The notes beneath the pieces were generated by a model. That model was given only the letters and a program-made list of their open reading frames with translations. It searched no databases and was not told where the DNA came from. A stretch of DNA of 64,000 nt from Planctomycetaceae bacterium (GTDB lineage Bacteria > Planctomycetota > Planctomycetia > Planctomycetales > Planctomycetaceae), in assembly GCA_021732975.1 (NCBI GenBank), contig JAKFWC010000021.1, positions 186,001 through 250,000 of the forward strand, written 5' to 3'. Each line of letters starts with the position of its first letter. Within the stretch, counting starts at the first letter, position 1. Below are positions 54,371 through 63,542 of this stretch, in pieces. Both the position numbers and the translations under genes were made by a program.

Positions 54371-56626
54371 TTAACCGGCGACGAGCTCAGCAGTGGTCGT
54401 GACCGTATTCAGCCTCGCATTCAGGTGCGCCGCGATCAACTGAATCAGCCGATTGTGATTAATCGGCTTGGTCTCAAAATCGTCGCAGCCTGCGGCAAGA
54501 CACTTCTCTCGATCACCGTTCATCGAATGCGCGGTCAGCGCGATAATCGGATGTGGATAGTTGTTGGCACGCAGCTCTACCACGGCCCCGTATCCATCCA
54601 TGACGGGCATCTGCATATCCATCAGAATCATTTGGAACGGTCGCTGGATCTGATCCGCCTCCAACGCCGCCATGACGGCCTGTCGACCATTCTCGACAAT
54701 TGTTACGTCGGCGCCGGCTTTCTTCAGAACAAAAGAGATGAGCCGCTGATTATCGGGACCATCCTCGGCCAGCAGGATACGGCACTGATCCAATGCCCGT
54801 GGATTGCATTGCGCCAGAGGTGCAGACCCTTCTTCGTTATCGGAATGACTTTGGGGTGCGGTATCGAACAACTCCACGCCCTTTAAACAGCCGGTGGCAA
54901 TGGTGGCACGAACGCGCGAGCCCGCTCCCGAAGTCGAATCGATGATCTGCACATCGCCTCCCAGCATTTCTGCCAGGCGACGACTGATCATCAATCCCAG
55001 ACCTGATCCTCCGAAATGACGCGTGGTCGTCGTATCTCCTTGCATAAACGGTTGGAACAAGCGATCTTGCTGATCGTCCGTCATGCCGATGCCGGTGTCG
55101 ACCACATCGAATTCGAGTTTCGGCGTACTGCTGTTCACCAGTCGGACCCGCAATTGGACGCCACCCACTTCCGTAAATTTGATGGCGTTCGCTGTCAGGT
55201 TCATCAGCACTTGTCGCAATCGCGTTGGATCGGATTGAATCACCGTCGGCACCGGTGTTTCGTAGACCACCTCCAAGGCAATCGCCTTTGCCCGCGAGCG
55301 GACGCGCATCAGTGACAAAACATCGTCGACAATCATCAGCGGCGAGCATGCCTGTGATTCGATGGTAAATTTGCCGGCTTCGATGCGGGAGAGATCCAGA
55401 ATGTCGTTGATGATGCGTAATAAATGTTCGCCGTTCCGCTGGATGGTCTGTACCGCGTCAATGCGACATGGCGTTTCCCAACCGTCGCTGGTTTCGTCCA
55501 GCAGTAAATCTGCGAAACCGAGTATTGCGGTCATCGGAGTGCGAATTTCGTGACTCATGTTCGCGAGGAATTCGCTTTTGGATTGATTCGCCGCTTCCGC
55601 CGATTCTCGCGCCGTCTGCAGTTCCACTTCCGTCGCTTTCCGGTTCGAAATGTCGCAGATGAAGGCCGTAAACAGCAAGGGCTTGCCTGGCAGGCAAATC
55701 GGGGCGAGTGACACTTCGGCAGGGAACTCCGTGCCGTCGATGCGGAAGGCCTTGGCTTCCAGTCGTTCTCCCAGGGAGCGGGATTGGTCGGAGGCAAGAT
55801 AATCGGCAAGGGGTTCCGCTGTTCGTCCATCGTTGTTCGAGTGGACAATCATGATGTCCAAAGACTGTCCGAGCATGACTTCGCGACGGCACCCAAAGAT
55901 CCGTTCCGCGGAAGGGTTGAATTCGACGATGCAACCGGCGGCATCGAGCGTAACCACGCCATCGAGTGCTGTTTGAATGACGGCCTCTTTTCGTAGTTCT
56001 CCTTCGCGTATAATTTCCGCGGCGCGGCGGTCGTGCAAAATCTGAGAACGATAGAGATGCGCCCAGAACCCGCAGATGCCAACGTGGATGCAGGCAATTC
56101 CGAAATGAAAGCCGAGTTTGGTGACAGTGACGAAAGTCTCGGGGAAAAAGAGCATATTCACGCCGGAGTTTGTCAGCAGGGCGAAGACGATATGCTGGCC
56201 GATGATCAGCAACGTCCCCGGCCACATCGCCTTCCAGTCGCAGCAGGCGATCATGACGGCAAAGGCCGTGAAGAAGAAAAAATGCATTTCGGGCAGGCCG
56301 TGCATCTGGTAAATGTGCAGCGCCACGAAGATCTGCAGGCAAACGCCGATCATGCACCGCGTAAAGAATGTCCGCGGGAATTGCCACGAGCTCAGAAAGA
56401 ACATGGCGACCGCGGACGCTCCCACAACCACGGCCATCAGCCAAGTGCCGTAGAACGGAGCTAATCCCAAGCCGACCAGGAAATGCAGCAACAACGCTAC
56501 GCGAACCAGATGTTCCCCGCGCGCATACTGGTCGCTCAGGATCGAGGCGACTTCTGCAGGCGAAAAGCCATAATCGATATCGGTCCGTTCCGTATCTGTT
56601 GATGGGACGGAGGGCGGCAATATCAC
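54371..56626 (-). CDS. Membrane hybrid histidine kinase
   Basis: 751 residues. Residues ~40-195 hold about six membrane helices, then a PAS domain (~210-330, 'ALDGVVTLDAAGCIVEFNPS'), HisKA with H359 in 'NMSHEIRTPM', HATPase ('NLTANAIKFT', 'DTGIGM', 'GGSGLGL') and a C-terminal receiver ('ILLAEDGPDN', aspartate in 'ILMDMQMPVMDG'). Its ATG overlaps the stop of the thioredoxin-like gene (4 bases), so both are made together; the kinase may sense the redox state of that partner. Confidence 0.9.
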   Translation of the reverse strand: MILPPSVPSTDTERTDIDYGFSPAEVASILSDQYARGEHLVRVALLLHFLVGLGLAPFYGTWLMAVVVGASAVAMFFLSSWQFPRTFFTRCMIGVCLQIFVALHIYQMHGLPEMHFFFFTAFAVMIACCDWKAMWPGTLLIIGQHIVFALLTNSGVNMLFFPETFVTVTKLGFHFGIACIHVGICGFWAHLYRSQILHDRRAAEIIREGELRKEAVIQTALDGVVTLDAAGCIVEFNPSAERIFGCRREVMLGQSLDIMIVHSNNDGRTAEPLADYLASDQSRSLGERLEAKAFRIDGTEFPAEVSLAPICLPGKPLLFTAFICDISNRKATEVELQTARESAEAANQSKSEFLANMSHEIRTPMTAILGFADLLLDETSDGWETPCRIDAVQTIQRNGEHLLRIINDILDLSRIEAGKFTIESQACSPLMIVDDVLSLMRVRSRAKAIALEVVYETPVPTVIQSDPTRLRQVLMNLTANAIKFTEVGGVQLRVRLVNSSTPKLEFDVVDTGIGMTDDQQDRLFQPFMQGDTTTTRHFGGSGLGLMISRRLAEMLGGDVQIIDSTSGAGSRVRATIATGCLKGVELFDTAPQSHSDNEEGSAPLAQCNPRALDQCRILLAEDGPDNQRLISFVLKKAGADVTIVENGRQAVMAALEADQIQRPFQMILMDMQMPVMDGYGAVVELRANNYPHPIIALTAHSMNGDREKCLAAGCDDFETKPINHNRLIQLIAAHLNARLNTVTTTAELVAG

Positions 56627-57369
56627 AACGGCCCCTCAATCTGGGGACACGTCGGCAGCGGACATCCATACGCGGTTGTGGCGGCCACAGGCGGGACGAA
56701 CTTTGGAGAGGTATTGCTCAGGAGCTTTTCAAGGGCAATTCGCACGAATTCGGTCTGTCGAGATGTGCAGTAACGGCTGATGTTATAGTTACCTCGATAG
56801 ATCAAGTGTAGGTCTTGATCGAGAATGACCGCTTGTGGCGTTGCATAAATCCCCGCCAGATGAGCGATTGCCCGATCGGCATCGATTACCGCATTCGCCG
56901 GCAAATGGAGGTCCCCGAGTTGTTGCTGGAGTCCGCCAGCATCCGTACCTTCGAGAACGACGACGAAGTTCACCTGGCCGGAGAATTGTTGGTGTAACGC
57001 GCGGATATGATCCAGACTAAACCGCGAACAGGGACAATCGGGGTTCACGAAGTGGAGCAGGGCAGGCCGGTTTTTATCGACGAGAGCCGCCTCAATGGTC
57101 GCGGGCATCGCCAATCGCGTTCCCAGCGAGGGTTGATATAAGTCGACTGGCTGTGGTGTGGGCAATGAGTATTGCCAATCCTGGTACCAGAACATTCCGA
57201 CGATGAATGCCACCAGACCGAGTTGTGCGATGCCGAATCCTAGTAGCCGTCGCACGGCCGACATTGAGGATGACGCCCTGTTCGACGGACGAAGACCGTC
57301 CTCTGCGCACGTCGCTGCTCTTCCGTCTGTGCGGACAGTTCCAGGCGACAGTGGTGAGGAGTTTGGCAT
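56623..57369 (-). CDS. Membrane-anchored thioredoxin-like protein
   Basis: 248 residues from ATG 57369 (spaced 'aggaaa' upstream). One membrane helix at ~42-62 ('FGIAQLGLVAFIVGMFW') and a periplasmic thioredoxin-like domain with 'FVNPDCPCSRFSL' (cysteines 112 and 114, i.e. CPC rather than CxxC). 'VILDQDLHLIYRGNYN' is also in the redoxin part of the fusion protein at 57656. A 4-base overlap ties it to the histidine kinase. Redox role is inferred. Confidence 0.78.
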   Translation of the reverse strand: MPNSSPLSPGTVRTDGRAATCAEDGLRPSNRASSSMSAVRRLLGFGIAQLGLVAFIVGMFWYQDWQYSLPTPQPVDLYQPSLGTRLAMPATIEAALVDKNRPALLHFVNPDCPCSRFSLDHIRALHQQFSGQVNFVVVLEGTDAGGLQQQLGDLHLPANAVIDADRAIAHLAGIYATPQAVILDQDLHLIYRGNYNISRYCTSRQTEFVRIALEKLLSNTSPKFVPPVAATTAYGCPLPTCPQIEGPL

Positions 57370-57655
57370 GTTGATTTGTTTCCTATCCAATAATTAGCAT
57401 GTGTGTGATGTGTGGCCAAAAAGGAACATACTTTCACAAGTAGTTCACCATCAGAACTGCTGACGATTCGGGTCATAACGACTATGCCGTCCGCGACTGC
57501 ATCCATGTCAGCACGGATTTCCATTGCAGCTTGTGTCGGACCTCCATTCCGGCCCGCCTTCGCCTGGACTGGTGGGGCTGTCGACGGGGGGGTAACCTTC
57601 AAAGGTGTTGCTTCGCAGATTCCGGTACGACAGATTGCCGAAAAGAGTTTCTGAG

Positions 57656-59659
57656 ATGACTTTGTGCAAATCACTCCCCCTTGTGCTTGGTTATTGTATT
57701 GTGGCCAGTGGTGCGGCAGACGGTGTGGAAGTCGCTCCGAAAGCCGAGCCGCAGACTGTGGCCACGTTCCAACTGCGGGATGCCGCCGGAAACGTTCTTG
57801 AAATCGCGGTCCGTCCCGAAAAGCAGCTCACGGTAGTCTGCTTTCTCGGCACGGAATGTCCCCTCGCCCGGCAGTATGGACCACGGTTGAACACGCTGGC
57901 GAAATCGTTTTCAGCGCAGCCGGTCCGCTTCCTCGGTGTGAACAGCAATTCACAGGACACGCAAAAAGAAGTGGACCAGTTCTGCAAGGACTATCAAATC
58001 GAGTTTCCGATTCTGAAAGATCCTGGCAACCAGATTGCGGACCTGTTCGGTGCCCGGCACATGGCGGAAGTCTTCGTACTGGATCAATCGCTAACCATCC
58101 GTTATCGCGGCCGCGTCGACGATCAATACCAGCCGGGGGTAACGCGCGGGCAACCGACCCGCAACGATCTCCGCATCGCGCTCGAGGAACTTCTCGCAGG
58201 GAAGCCGGTCAGTGTCGCCCGGACGGAAACGACCGGTTGTGTAATCGGGCGCGTGAAGATACCGCAAACAGCGTCGGATATTACGTTCTGCAGGCAAGTC
58301 GCGCGGATTCTGAATCAGCACTGCGTGGAATGCCATCGGCCCGGCGAGATCGGGCCGTTCTCGCTAACGGATTACAACGAAGTCATCGGCTGGGGCGACA
58401 CGATTCTCGAAACGGTCGACGCCGGTCGGATGCCCCCGTGGAATGCCGACCCGCAGCATGGTCACTTCCGCAATTCCCGGTTGATGCCCGAAGCCGACAA
58501 GCAAACCTTGCGGGACTGGATCAAGGCCGGTATGCCCTATGGTGACAAGGCCGATTTACCCGCACCGGTGGAATACGCTTCGGGTTGGCAGTTGCCGCGG
58601 TCTCCGGATTTGATTCTGAAGATGCGCGAGCGACCGTTTCATGTTCCCGCGGCCGGCACCGTCGAGTATCAATACTTCGTGGTCGATCCCCATCTGACCG
58701 AAGACAGTTGGGTCTCGGCGGCGCAGGTGATCCCGGGGAATCGGCCGACGGTTCATCATTGCATCGTCTTCGTGCGTCCGCCGGATGGAGCCGATGTCCG
58801 TGGCGTGGGTTATCTGACGGGCTATGTTCCCGGCCAGCGCAGTTTCAGTCTGCCGCCCGGTCATGCCCGCCGCGTTCCTGCCGGTTCAAAACTCGTCTTT
58901 CAGATGCACTACACGCCGAATGGCATGGAACAGGATGACCTGACGCAGATCGGGGTGAACTTCATTCCCGAGTCCGAAGTGACACACGAAGTCTTTACGT
59001 TGCTGGGCATCGATCAGGAATTCGAGATCCCGCCTAATAATCCCGACGTCCCCGTTCATGGCCACGTCGGCTGGTTCCCCAAGCGAGGCGAATTGCTGGC
59101 GATCGTGCCACACATGCATGTTCGTGGAAAGGCCTTTCAGGCCACTAGCCGTCAGGGAAGTGAAGCGGAAATTCTGTTGGAAGTACCGCGGTACGACTTC
59201 AACTGGCAGCATGTGTATGAGTTTTCGCAGCCCTTGAAACTGGATCGCATCGACAAGTTGGAGTTCACGGCACGGTACGATAATTCCAAGCAGAATCCCG
59301 CGAATCCGGATCCCTCGCAAACTGTCACATGGGGCGATCAGACTTGGGAAGAAATGGCGGTCGCGTTCTTCGAGATCGCTGTACCACGGAATGTGGCTGA
59401 GGAAGCTGAGCCGCAACGCAACAAGCAGAAGTTGATCGTGCATTCCGGGGCCGAAGACCGCGAACGGGAATCAGCCGACAAGTTCGTCAAGGACTTTTTC
59501 GAGAGGTTCGATCAAAACAAAGACGGCACGGTCGAGCCGCATGAAACGCCGCTCGGTTTCCGCAGGTATGGCTTCCATCAATATGACGGAAACCGTGATG
59601 CGAAGCTGACCCGTGATGAGATTCAGACCGCGGCTCAACGTCCGCGACGGAAGCGGTAA
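57656..59659 (+). CDS. Redoxin-haem-copper monooxygenase-EF-hand fusion protein
   Basis: 667 residues from ATG 57656. A short leader is followed by a redoxin/AhpC-TSA-like domain (~35-185, 'FLGTECPLARQYG'), a cytochrome c-like motif CVECH (223-227), a copper type II ascorbate-dependent monooxygenase-like region with histidines in 'PTVHHCIVF' (367-368), 'MHYTPNG' (418) and 'PHMHVRG' (486-488), and two C-terminal EF-hands ('DQNKDGTVEPHE', 'DGNRDAKLTRDE'). This domain set occurs in planctomycetes and Acidobacteria; the substrate is unknown. It is divergent from the thioredoxin/kinase pair with a 286-base gap. Confidence 0.85.
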   Translation: MTLCKSLPLVLGYCIVASGAADGVEVAPKAEPQTVATFQLRDAAGNVLEIAVRPEKQLTVVCFLGTECPLARQYGPRLNTLAKSFSAQPVRFLGVNSNSQDTQKEVDQFCKDYQIEFPILKDPGNQIADLFGARHMAEVFVLDQSLTIRYRGRVDDQYQPGVTRGQPTRNDLRIALEELLAGKPVSVARTETTGCVIGRVKIPQTASDITFCRQVARILNQHCVECHRPGEIGPFSLTDYNEVIGWGDTILETVDAGRMPPWNADPQHGHFRNSRLMPEADKQTLRDWIKAGMPYGDKADLPAPVEYASGWQLPRSPDLILKMRERPFHVPAAGTVEYQYFVVDPHLTEDSWVSAAQVIPGNRPTVHHCIVFVRPPDGADVRGVGYLTGYVPGQRSFSLPPGHARRVPAGSKLVFQMHYTPNGMEQDDLTQIGVNFIPESEVTHEVFTLLGIDQEFEIPPNNPDVPVHGHVGWFPKRGELLAIVPHMHVRGKAFQATSRQGSEAEILLEVPRYDFNWQHVYEFSQPLKLDRIDKLEFTARYDNSKQNPANPDPSQTVTWGDQTWEEMAVAFFEIAVPRNVAEEAEPQRNKQKLIVHSGAEDRERESADKFVKDFFERFDQNKDGTVEPHETPLGFRRYGFHQYDGNRDAKLTRDEIQTAAQRPRRKR

Positions 59660-59723
59660 CTGTCCCATCGATCGCAGAACGAACGACGATACGTCTTAAA
59701 CCATCAGGCGAGCGAGGGGCCCG

Positions 59724-62081
59724 TTGTCGATTTCCCGTAACTTTGGTCGCTGCACAGCCTGGATTGTCGATCGCCCCATTTGGGCTTATCTGTTCCTGTG
59801 CCTGATGAGCTTGATCGCGACCATCGGGTATGTGGCGCCGGAGCGTGTCCGCGAACTCTTTCTGCCGCCGCCGGTTCACGCCGCCGAGGCGTCGGCCGCG
59901 CCGGCTGCTCCGAGTCCGGCACCAGCGAAAAAACCACGGCCCGATGTCGAAGCGTTGGAACTCACTCGTTCCGATGCCATTCTCGTCATCGAATCGGACG
60001 ACATCTTCACACCGTCCGGTGCGCAAGCGCTGCGGCACATGATCGATACATTGGAAGCGCTGCCATACGTCCGCAGTGTGTTGTGGATGGATCGCGTCCC
60101 CGTCCTCAATATTTTCGGTCTGCGCGAGCCACTCTTTCCGAAATCACAAGCTTCCCCCGCACGATTCGCTGCGGCGCGGGAACACGCTCTGCGTCATCCC
60201 CTAGTGAAGGGGCAACTCCTGTCACCGGACGGCCGAACGCTGATTGTTCTGGTCAACTTTGACTGGCTCTACATCACTAGCGATGACGACTGCAGCACCA
60301 ATCTGCGAAAAGCGGCGCAGGCGGCGTTAGCCGAATATTCTGACGTGAAATTTACCGTCGGGGTGACCGGGCAGATTCCGATCCGGCTGACGATGATGCA
60401 GACGCACGAACGGAACAACATCAAGTTTCGCGTCATCGGTTACAGCGTCGTGCTCATCATGGCAGCGATCCTGTTCCGCGGCGTGGTGTCCGTGGTGGTT
60501 GTCTCACTGGGACCGGCGCTCGGAATCTTCTGGACTTTGGGCTTTTTGAACTTCTTCCATTTGCAGGACAACCCGTTCAACGATGTCGTTCTTCCCGTAA
60601 TGTTGAGCCTCGTGGGTTTGGCCGACGGTGTCCATATGATGGTGCAGATCCGGCGGTTTCATGCGTCGGGAATGAGCGAGCGCGATTCCGCCCGCGCGGG
60701 GTTGGAAGAAGTCGGCCTGGCATGCTTTCTCACGGCGATCACCACCAGTATCGGTTTCTGGTCGCTCTCGTTGGCGCAGCATGAAATCGTCCGTGAGTTC
60801 GGCTGGAGTTGTGTGCTCGGCGTCGTGCTCACGGTGATTGCGATTCTCATGGTCATCCCGTTGGCTCACTTTTCATCGCCGGCGCGGTTCTTGCGGCGAG
60901 TGTTCAGTCGCAAGATTCTGGGCGTGCGGTTGGAACCCATCGAACAGCAGGAAGGCTTTGTTGAACGCCATCTCCATCGGGTGACGTTCTTCGTTGATCT
61001 CATCCTGCGGCATCCGAAACCCGTCGCATGGACTGGAATCGCCGTCACTCTGGTGTGTGCCGCCATTGCCGCACAACTGCGACCGGACGAACGCCGTTCG
61101 AGTTTTCTGCCGGAGAGTGCGGAGGCGACGAAGGCCCTGCATCAAATGGACCGGGCCTTGGGCGGGCTCGAGTTCTCAGAAGTTCAAATTCGCTGGTCGG
61201 CTCAGGTACCCTCGGACTCCGCAGAGGTCTTGCAGGTCGTCAGTCAGGTCGACGATTTGCTGAAGTCCGAACCATTGATTGGCACGCCGATCTCACTGCG
61301 GAGTCTGCTGGATGCTCTGCCGGGTGACAGTCCCACGGAAGAGCGGGCATCGATGATTGAATTGTTGCCGCCACCGCTCAAACGAGCGTTCTATAAACCG
61401 GAGGATCAATTCGCCACAGTCACCTTCCGCGTACTGGATATCGGCATTGCCAAGTACAGCGTGGTCTTTCAGCGTGTCGAAACCGGCCTGAAGCAGATCG
61501 TCGAGAAGCACCCCGAGTTCCAGCTCAGCCTCGCAGGGTCGGCGATCCACCGTTGGCGCGATCTATACCGCATCGCGCTCGATCTGGGATCCAGCCTCGG
61601 CAGCGAAACGGTCATCATCATCTGCGTCCTTGGCTTCGTCTTTCGTTCGGTCCGGTTGGGAATGATCGCGATGATTCCCAATATTTTTCCACTGGTGCTG
61701 TGTGCGACGTGGATGGTCTTCACCGGGCAACCCTTGGAAATCGTCACGGTCTGTTGTTTCACCATCTGCCTCGGCATTGCCGTAGATGACACCATCCATT
61801 TCCTCACGCGCTTCCAGGAAGAACTCCCGCGATCAACAAGTCGCAAGCAGGCCATTCGTCGCACGTTTGAAGCCGTCGGGACATCAATGCTGATGACCAC
61901 GATGGTGCTGGTCGTCGGTTTCGCGACCGTCACTTTCAGCGACATGCGCGACCAACGCATCTTTGCCACCATGGGGGTGTTTACGATGCTCACCGCGATG
62001 ATTGGCGATCTGATGATTCTGCCTGCGCTGCTGGCCCTGTATGCTCTGCCGGCACCCGGTGAAGTGGTGGAAAAACAGTAG
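59724..62081 (+). CDS. RND/MMPL-family exporter
   Basis: 785 residues starting at TTG 59724 with a 'gagggg' element upstream. The protein shows the two-fold RND plan: helix 1, a large periplasmic loop, five helices ('VGLADGVHMMVQIRRFH'), helix 7, second loop, then the last helices ('GIAVDDTIHFLTRFQ'). The length and split fit the MMPL/SSD subgroup, which exports lipids or hydrophobic molecules. A proline/alanine-rich segment (~50-75) lies in loop 1. It follows the fusion protein by 64 bases and is probably co-transcribed. Confidence 0.88.
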   Translation: MSISRNFGRCTAWIVDRPIWAYLFLCLMSLIATIGYVAPERVRELFLPPPVHAAEASAAPAAPSPAPAKKPRPDVEALELTRSDAILVIESDDIFTPSGAQALRHMIDTLEALPYVRSVLWMDRVPVLNIFGLREPLFPKSQASPARFAAAREHALRHPLVKGQLLSPDGRTLIVLVNFDWLYITSDDDCSTNLRKAAQAALAEYSDVKFTVGVTGQIPIRLTMMQTHERNNIKFRVIGYSVVLIMAAILFRGVVSVVVVSLGPALGIFWTLGFLNFFHLQDNPFNDVVLPVMLSLVGLADGVHMMVQIRRFHASGMSERDSARAGLEEVGLACFLTAITTSIGFWSLSLAQHEIVREFGWSCVLGVVLTVIAILMVIPLAHFSSPARFLRRVFSRKILGVRLEPIEQQEGFVERHLHRVTFFVDLILRHPKPVAWTGIAVTLVCAAIAAQLRPDERRSSFLPESAEATKALHQMDRALGGLEFSEVQIRWSAQVPSDSAEVLQVVSQVDDLLKSEPLIGTPISLRSLLDALPGDSPTEERASMIELLPPPLKRAFYKPEDQFATVTFRVLDIGIAKYSVVFQRVETGLKQIVEKHPEFQLSLAGSAIHRWRDLYRIALDLGSSLGSETVIIICVLGFVFRSVRLGMIAMIPNIFPLVLCATWMVFTGQPLEIVTVCCFTICLGIAVDDTIHFLTRFQEELPRSTSRKQAIRRTFEAVGTSMLMTTMVLVVGFATVTFSDMRDQRIFATMGVFTMLTAMIGDLMILPALLALYALPAPGEVVEKQ

Positions 62082-62106
62082 TCCACCTCGCCCCCAACGT
62101 AACGTC

Positions 62107-62141
62107 GGCGAGCGGGGGGGAGTGACCTCCTCCCGCTCGCC
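62107..62141. terminator. Hairpin between convergent RND and NtrC-type genes
   Basis: Arms 'ggcgagcgggg...' and 'ctcctcccgctcgcc' with one or two mismatches and a short loop, 26 bases past the RND stop and 25 before the regulator's stop. Could work on both strands. Confidence 0.5.
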
Positions 62142-62165
62142 AGTCTTGTGCAATTTCCGCGCGGT

Positions 62166-63542
62166 CTAATTCGTCGGACGCAGGCCGAGTTGATCGAGTT
62201 TCTGCTGCAAACTTTGTCGATGCATGCCGAGTTGTCGGGCGGCTTCGCTGATGTTGCCGTTGGCATGGTCCAAGGCGGATGCGAGCATGGCCCGTTCAAA
62301 GGTTTCGATAAGTTGAGCCTTGGCTTCTGCGAATGGCTTGCCGTAGTAATCGGCGAATGGGTCGCTCTCAACGGCGGTCCGAACCACGAGCCCCAAGTCC
62401 GCCGCGTGCAAAACGGGTTGATCGCAAATGGCGACGGCGGCAACCACGGCTTGCTCGAGTTCACGGACATTGCCCGGCCAATCATGGGCGAGAAGAGCGG
62501 TCACGGCATCGCGCGCGAGTTCCGGAACGGGGCGTGATTGCCGCGCCGCTTCCCGTTCCAGAAACGAATGCGTGAGCACCAGGACATCGTCGCGACGGGT
62601 ACGCAACGGCGGTAGTATGATCTCAAACCCTCGCAACCGGAAATACAAATCGCGACGAAATCGCCCGTCGGCAATGCATTCTTCCAACGGTTGATGCGTC
62701 GCCGTGATGACCCGCACATCGACATCAATCGGTTGTTCCGATCCAACGGGGGTCACCTGGCGCTCCTGCAATACCCGCAGCAACTTGGTTTGTGCGTTGA
62801 GCGGCAGATCGCCAATTTCATCGAGGAACAACGTGCCGCCGTGTGCCCGACGGAAGACGCCTTCGCGATCGCGATCGGCTCCCGTAAACGCTCCTTTGAT
62901 GTGACCGAACAACTCACTTTCCAACAGCGATTCCGGTAACGCGGCTGTATTCACCGCCACAAACGGACCGGCGGCGCGCGTGCTTCGCCGATGCAGTTCC
63001 CGTGCGGCGAGTTCCTTGCCGGTCCCGGTTTCACCACGAACGAGGAGGTCGACCGGGGCCTTTGCCGCGCGGCTGAGGAGACTGCGGACTTCGCGCATCG
63101 CGCGACTGATGCCAAGCAGGCCGCCTGTGGCTGCCGGCGATTGCGCTTCCAGGTCCGCGACTCGTCGTTCCAACTGCACTCGGCGTTCCACGCGTGTCGC
63201 TGCTGTCCGGAGTTGTTCGACCTCAAAGGGTTTTGTGAGAAAGTCCGCCGCTCCCATGCGGATGCAATCGACAGCGAGGCTGATGTGATCATTCGCGGTG
63301 ACGATCACGATTTCCGTCATCTGCACCAGCGCGCCTAATTCCCGCAGCACGCCGCGACCGTCGAGCCCCGGCATGTTGATATCGAGAAACACGAGGTCCG
63401 GGCGATTCGCGCGGATCCCGTCGACCGCGGCGCGACCGTCGGCACATTCCGATACGGACCAGCCGTCGCGTTTCAAAGCCCGCCGCATGCCGGTGCGGGC
63501 AGCGGGTTCATCGTCAACGATGAGAATCTGCAGATCACTCAC
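62166..63542 (-). CDS. Sigma-54-dependent NtrC-family response regulator
   Basis: 458 residues. Receiver with D54 ('VFLDINMPGLDG'), an AAA+ domain with Walker A 'GETGTGKE' (170-177), the sigma-54 contact loop GAFTGA (217-222) and 'GGTLFLDEIGDLPL' Walker B, and a C-terminal Fis-type helix-turn-helix ('NISEAARQLGMHRQSLQQKL'). It activates sigma-54 promoters when phosphorylated by the kinase encoded in the overlapping gene upstream. Its target genes are unknown. Confidence 0.93.
   Translation of the reverse strand: MSDLQILIVDDEPAARTGMRRALKRDGWSVSECADGRAAVDGIRANRPDLVFLDINMPGLDGRGVLRELGALVQMTEIVIVTANDHISLAVDCIRMGAADFLTKPFEVEQLRTAATRVERRVQLERRVADLEAQSPAATGGLLGISRAMREVRSLLSRAAKAPVDLLVRGETGTGKELAARELHRRSTRAAGPFVAVNTAALPESLLESELFGHIKGAFTGADRDREGVFRRAHGGTLFLDEIGDLPLNAQTKLLRVLQERQVTPVGSEQPIDVDVRVITATHQPLEECIADGRFRRDLYFRLRGFEIILPPLRTRRDDVLVLTHSFLEREAARQSRPVPELARDAVTALLAHDWPGNVRELEQAVVAAVAICDQPVLHAADLGLVVRTAVESDPFADYYGKPFAEAKAQLIETFERAMLASALDHANGNISEAARQLGMHRQSLQQKLDQLGLRPTN

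Noticed and set aside
57391..57655. Small frames on both strands between the thioredoxin-like and fusion genes
   Set aside because: They overlap the divergent promoter region, mirror each other and show no family features.
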